Positions 22,239 through 25,024 of a stretch of DNA of 25,024 nt are shown one piece after another. The DNA lies in the IMG/VR virus record IMGVR_UViG_3300028196_000081, positions 1 to 25,024 of that record; one strand, 5' to 3'. Position 1 is the first letter of the stretch. Each line of letters opens with the position of its first letter. Origin of the DNA: a virus. The position numbers were made by a program, and so were the translations under genes. A model generated the notes under the pieces. That model did no database searches. It was given only the letters and a program-made list of their open reading frames with translations, and was not told where the DNA came from.

Positions 22239-23830
22239 TTTTTTGCTATTCTTTTGTTAGAAATTACACAAGATGTGGTTAAAATAGTAGAAGCTACAGA
22301 TGCTGAGTTTAAAACAGCGTTTTTTGTCACTTTTAACGGATCGACTATACCAAAAGTGAACATATTCCCAAATTGTTTGTTTTTTACATCAAATCCTTGC
22401 TTTGGTTTTCTGTTTTGCATCAATTTAGTCTCTTCTACGGTTAATTCTTGACCAGAGTTTGATATAATTTTGTTCCAAACGTCAGGAATTGAGTTAACCA
22501 TCATTTTATACCCCATATTAAAAGAACTAGAACTGCTTCGATGAGGTTTCGAGGCGATTTTTGCGTGAACGTCAAGAAGTGCAACACCTCCACCAGCAAC
22601 TACACCCTCTTCTAAGGCTGCTTTAGTTGCGTGGATGGAGTCATCCACCCTGTCCTTCTTCTCTTTTAGCTCTATTTCGGAATTTCCTGCTAATTTTATT
22701 GTGGCAACTCCACCAGAAAGCTTCGATAATCTATCTTTTAGGTGATATTTTACGTTTCTATTTGATGTTTTTTCTATTTCTTCTTTTAAATAAGAAATAA
22801 CCTCTTTTTTCTTGGTGTTTTCTTCGTCTTTTTCAAAAACTAAGATAGTTTCGTTACTGTTAGACACCATACTAGCACAAGTTCCAAGATAACTTTTGTC
22901 GATATTCTCTTTTGAGTCTCCAGAAAGCTCAGAAATCATTCTCGCGCCAGTCATCATACACAAATCTTCTAATAATTCAAATTTACTGATACCTACACCT
23001 TCGGGATGTATGAAATTACAGGTTAAATTCTTTTTATTTATGTTTTGAGCCACAAAAAGCTTGACTCTGTCATCTAGTTCAGAAACAATAAGTAGAGGTC
23101 TTTTTTGTTTTATGGATTGTTCAAAGGCAAAATGCAATCTTTCATGCATATCTATCTTTGTGTCGCTTATCACAATTAAAGGATTTTGATACTCAACAGA
23201 CTTTGACCTTAAATTATTAATGCTAAACGGAGTACCATACCCTCGTTTAATTCGAGTTCCATTAGTTATCTCTGTGTGATCTATTCCAGATAAAGAATCT
23301 TCCATATTAACTATTCCGTCTTTACCAACCTCTTCATATGCATTTGAAACTAGCTCACCAATGTAAGAATCCCCGTTGGCTGAAATTGTAGAGACTTGAA
23401 GTAATGTTTTTTTATTTACAGATTTACTGCTTTTTTCCAGTAGTTTAACTATGTCTTTAGCAGCGGCCTCAATACCTTCTTTTGCTTGAGTTACATTTTC
23501 GATATCATCTATATTGTCAAAACACCTATTTATGATAGCACGAGCCAGGACACATGAAGTCGTTGTTCCGTCTCCAGCTTCACTTGCTGTTTTTTGCGAT
23601 GCTTGTTTTAAAATACTACAACCTAAGTTTTCTATTGGATCTGAAAGTATAATACTATTAGCAACAGTAACCCCATCTTTGGTAATATGTGGATTTCCGT
23701 ACTCATCCTCTATTATAACTGTTTTACCAGAAGCACCTAGCGTTGAAGACACAGCTTCAGCAAGGATGTCAATCCCTTTTTTAAGTTTTTTACGACCCTC
23801 GCCATCAAAAACTATCTCTTTTTCTATCAT
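22235..23830 (-). CDS. groEL: Chaperonin GroEL (phage-encoded)
   Basis: This 531-residue protein is a full-length Cpn60, slightly shorter than E. coli GroEL (548). Conserved parts are the ATP-site region STLGASGKTVIIEDEYGNPH-ITKDGVTVA (29-57), AGDGTTT with D87 (85-91), RVDDSIHATKAALEEGVVAG-GGVALLD with the ATPase Asp at 397, and the GIVNMEDSLSG segment. The apical domain keeps PLLIVSEL and HPEGVGISKFELLEDLC but differs from host GroEL in the substrate-binding helices. The C-terminus ends KRIAKK without the GGM repeat tail. Phage GroELs are known from EL-type jumbo phages and some marine phages. It is probably used to fold large virion proteins. Upstream are small ORFs and 11-bp repeats. There is an AT-rich leader but no strong SD. 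Confidence 0.96.
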   Translation of the reverse strand: MIEKEIVFDGEGRKKLKKGIDILAEAVSSTLGASGKTVIIEDEYGNPHITKDGVTVANSIILSDPIENLGCSILKQASQKTASEAGDGTTTSCVLARAIINRCFDNIDDIENVTQAKEGIEAAAKDIVKLLEKSSKSVNKKTLLQVSTISANGDSYIGELVSNAYEEVGKDGIVNMEDSLSGIDHTEITNGTRIKRGYGTPFSINNLRSKSVEYQNPLIVISDTKIDMHERLHFAFEQSIKQKRPLLIVSELDDRVKLFVAQNINKKNLTCNFIHPEGVGISKFELLEDLCMMTGARMISELSGDSKENIDKSYLGTCASMVSNSNETILVFEKDEENTKKKEVISYLKEEIEKTSNRNVKYHLKDRLSKLSGGVATIKLAGNSEIELKEKKDRVDDSIHATKAALEEGVVAGGGVALLDVHAKIASKPHRSSSSSFNMGYKMMVNSIPDVWNKIISNSGQELTVEETKLMQNRKPKQGFDVKNKQFGNMFTFGIVDPLKVTKNAVLNSASVASTILTTSCVISNKRIAKK

Positions 23831-23884
23831 GTATATATATTTAGTTTAATTAAATTCTTCTCTTCTTCTCTTCTTCTTATATAG

Positions 23885-23992
23885 GCGTGTCGCTTTTCGA
23901 CTATTTATTTTTAGTTACCTATAATATGAGACTTAATACACTGATTATCAATTAGTCTTGCGTGTCGCTTGTTTGTCACTTGCGTGTCGCTT
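23885..23992. repeat. Three 11-bp direct repeats (GCGTGTCGCTT) upstream of groEL
   Basis: Perfect copies start at 23885, 23960 and 23982. Between the last two lies a degenerate copy (GTTTGTCACTT at 23971), so 23960-23992 is three tandem 11-bp units. Each contains a GCG...CGC half-dyad. They are GC-richer than the surroundings and sit 55-160 bp upstream of the groEL start, which suggests a protein-binding site or replication iterons. Confidence 0.7.
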
Positions 23993-24000
23993 AATTTCAT
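23911..24000 (-). CDS. Doubtful 29-residue ORF covering the repeats
   Basis: The ATG at 24000 shares one base with the stop of the upstream ORF (TGATG), giving MKLSDTQVTNKRHARLIDNQ and nine further residues. The DNA is partly made of the 11-bp repeats, whose period does not fit codons, so the ORF may be incidental. Its product resembles nothing I know. Confidence 0.2.
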   Translation of the reverse strand: MKLSDTQVTNKRHARLIDNQCIKSHIIGN

Positions 24001-24143
24001 CAATTTTCTGCTGTAGTTTTTGGATTAAAATCTTCGTCCCACGTCGTTGTTTGAGTCCAATAATTTGTTGGCAAAGAGCCGTTACTTGCTTGTTCATATG
24101 TAGTGCAGTTTTTTACGGATTCTAAAGTTATTACATTTTGCAT
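24000..24143 (-). CDS. Hypothetical 47-residue protein
   Basis: The ATG at 24143 gives MQNVITLESVKNCTTYEQAS, NGSLPTNYWTQTTTWDEDFN, PKTTAEN. Composition is rich in Thr and Asn, with one Cys and two Trp. It has no membrane segment and no known family. The frame is clean and the coding strand agrees with its neighbours, but no homologue is recognised. It sits between the membrane protein gene and groEL, with an inverted repeat just upstream. Confidence 0.45.
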   Translation of the reverse strand: MQNVITLESVKNCTTYEQASNGSLPTNYWTQTTTWDEDFNPKTTAEN

Positions 24144-24159
24144 AGTAAATTTATTTTAA

Positions 24160-24230
24160 AAGGTAGGTAGCCTCCGATGATAACCATTGCAACGACCAAG
24201 TTTTAATTGTTAGTGGATAACTCCTACCTT
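24160..24230. other. 8-bp inverted repeat with 55-bp loop
   Basis: AAGGTAGG at 24160-24167 and CCTACCTT at 24223-24230 are perfect inverted arms around 55 bp. On the minus strand the second arm is followed by TTTTAAAA. This could be a terminator or leader structure between the membrane protein gene and the 47-residue ORF. The arms do not extend further, and no tRNA cloverleaf could be drawn. Confidence 0.35.
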
Positions 24231-24243
24231 ATATCTATATTTT

Positions 24244-24507
24244 TTAGTTTATAAGTTTTACTGCTAATAATAATAATGTTGGTAGGAATGTAAATACAGC
24301 ATCCATTACATTAGGAGTGCTGAACCTCATCTTAGCATCTACAATCTCTTTAAGTATAGATACAAATATCATAAAACCTACTGCCTCCATTGTGCTACCC
24401 CATATTACCAATGGAGTTGCTATTATACTTCCGTAAAAGAAGTGTAGTAGCTTGTCTACTGGTACTGATGCCATCAATGATAATAGCTTTTTAATTAATT
24501 GTTTCAT
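24244..24507 (-). CDS. Small membrane protein (DKLLHF...KEIVDA type)
   Basis: This 87-residue protein has three hydrophobic stretches (about 23-38, 40-53 and 68-85) between conserved polar points: VDKLLHFFYGS (18-28), KEIVDA (53-58) and an Asn-x-x-Asp (NVMDA, 66-70) before the last helix. The DKxxHF..G...KEI.D......D pattern resembles small membrane proteins of the DUF2279/VanZ-like kind, which occur in marine phages as hypothetical proteins. It is probably in the inner membrane; a holin or lysis-accessory role is possible but unproven. It lies 26 nt downstream of a Bacteroidetes -7 box at 24533-24540, so it likely heads the chaperonin-side operon. Confidence 0.68.
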   Translation of the reverse strand: MKQLIKKLLSLMASVPVDKLLHFFYGSIIATPLVIWGSTMEAVGFMIFVSILKEIVDAKMRFSTPNVMDAVFTFLPTLLLLAVKLIN

Positions 24508-24532
24508 ATTTATTTATTATAAACTTTATATG

Positions 24533-24540
24533 CAAATATA
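24533..24540 (-). promoter_or_regulatory. Bacteroidetes-type -7 promoter box for the rightmost operon
   Basis: The minus-strand sequence TATATTTG fits TAnnTTTG, 26 nt upstream of the membrane protein gene. It lies in the non-coding right-end region. There is no clear -33 TTG at the usual distance. Confidence 0.55.
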
Positions 24541-24795
24541 CAAAAAATAATACACGTGGCATAATAATGTAAAACCTTGTACACCTATATTTATAGTTAT
24601 ACCTGTTTTCAATAATGCGCCACTCAAAAAAAGATCATCACAAATAGAGAGGTGTTGGGTAACATATATTTTTTATAAACAACACACATTAATTAAATCA
24701 CTTTTACGTTGGTGGGGGGGTACCTTTTTACCTTTTCTCTCAGCTATTTTTTTACCTTTTTGTCTGGACACTACAGAAATTATACTCTTTTCTTT

Positions 24796-24934
24796 CGTGT
24801 AATTCTTACACGCTCACTTCGTTTCGCGTTTATTAGAAGATACTTGGCAGTATCTTTTGTGGAGGGGAGGGGTATCATTTTATCGAAGCGGAACGGGCTT
24901 CGCCCTGACCTTTTATTTAAGCTTATCAGCTTAA
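24796..24934. other. Cluster of short perfect hairpins
   Basis: Four inverted repeats follow one another: CGTGTAA-TTC-TTACACG (24796-24812), AAGATACT-TGGC-AGTATCTT (24837-24856), GGGC-TTC-GCCC (24895-24905) and TTAAGCT-TATC-AGCTTAA (24917-24934). All have 3-4 nt loops. The second is followed by TTTT, so it might act as a rightward terminator. Together they suggest a structured RNA, an origin or a control region. Confidence 0.55.
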
Positions 24935-24966
24935 CCACTCGAACTCTTCTCTTGAATATTTATCTT

Positions 24967-25024
24967 ATGCTTTCACAATCATTCGATAGCCTACCCTATC
25001 CCTCTCTAATAGGTAAACATAACA
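24967..25024 (+). CDS. Possible start of a rightward gene, cut by window edge
   Basis: The ATG at 24967 gives MLSQSFDSLPYPSLIGKHN with no stop before the window ends. It follows the hairpin cluster and would be divergent from the leftward genes. No promoter or RBS supports it strongly, and 19 codons prove little. Confidence 0.25.
   Translation, partial: MLSQSFDSLPYPSLIGKHN

Larger units (their letters stand above)
24508..25024. other. Largely non-coding right-end region
   Basis: About 500 bp without a convincing gene. It holds the -7 box at 24533-24540, a run of seven G at 24714-24720, repeated TACCTTTTT tracts at 24721-24760, a series of hairpins at 24796-24934, and a possible rightward ATG at 24967. 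The base composition is patchier than in the genes. Candidate roles are an origin, a packaging or replication control site, or a divergent promoter region. Confidence 0.6.

Noticed and set aside
24131-24187. 18-residue minus-strand ORF (MVIIGGYLPF...) overlapping the 47-residue ORF
   Set aside because: Very short, out of frame with its neighbour and lying in the inverted repeat; there is no support as a leader peptide.
24160-24231. tRNA gene suggested by the length and closing stem of the inverted repeat
   Set aside because: No D-arm or T-arm consensus and no plausible anticodon stem on either strand.
24673-24771. 32-residue minus-strand ORF with GTG start (SRQKGKKIAERKGKKVPPHQ...)
   Set aside because: The Lys-rich content comes from the repeated TACCTTTT tracts, there is no ATG, and the product crosses the G7 run; coding is unlikely, though a basic peptide cannot be fully excluded.

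Overview
The window is part of a tailed bacteriophage genome (or a metagenomic phage contig) that most likely infects a marine-type member of the Bacteroidetes, probably a flavobacterium. The phage call rests on a large terminase, a probable small terminase, a long run of tail-fibre/adhesin genes with an S74 self-cleaving chaperone tail, an amidase and a holin-like gene. The host call is inference. The DNA is AT-rich, the main operons are preceded by the Bacteroidetes -7 promoter box TAnnTTTG, strong Shine-Dalgarno sites are scarce, and a secreted protein has a flavobacterial-looking signal peptide ending in SQ/E. No capsid, DNA polymerase, integrase or tRNA gene was recognised.

Almost everything is read leftward (minus strand) in tightly packed chains with 1-20 nt overlaps. 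From right to left: 24508-25024 is a largely non-coding, hairpin-rich region. Next come a small membrane protein (24244-24507), a short ORF, 11-bp repeats, and a chaperonin pair groEL-groES (23830-21960) followed by a helix-turn-helix protein. One lone rightward gene (20761-21258, winged helix) sits opposite them. At 20697-18733 lies a chain of very small lysine-rich proteins, six of which have exactly two cysteines. Several of these are only 30-55 codons long and easily missed.

A lysis-like block follows (18704-17218): a membrane/coiled-coil protein, a secreted thioredoxin-like protein without CXXC, a T7-lysozyme-type amidase and a holin-like protein. Then come the receptor-binding genes (17177-3886), including a 2080-residue fibre with internal repeats and a C-terminal S74 domain, and an 846-residue G8/beta-helix-like protein. 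The left part (3827-1) is the packaging module: a coiled-coil protein, a conserved small protein, a protein that looks like two fused GroES-type barrels, a small dATP/dGTP diphosphohydrolase-like protein, small and large terminase, and the first codons of the next gene, which by synteny could be the portal.

The parts fit a late-gene region: build and package the virion, fold it with a phage-encoded chaperonin, decorate it with large adhesins, and lyse the cell. The most unusual aspects are the three-part chaperonin set (GroEL, a short GroES and a distant tandem GroES-like protein), the paired-cysteine basic protein cluster, and the structured right-end region. All family assignments were made by eye from motifs and gene order, with no database search.
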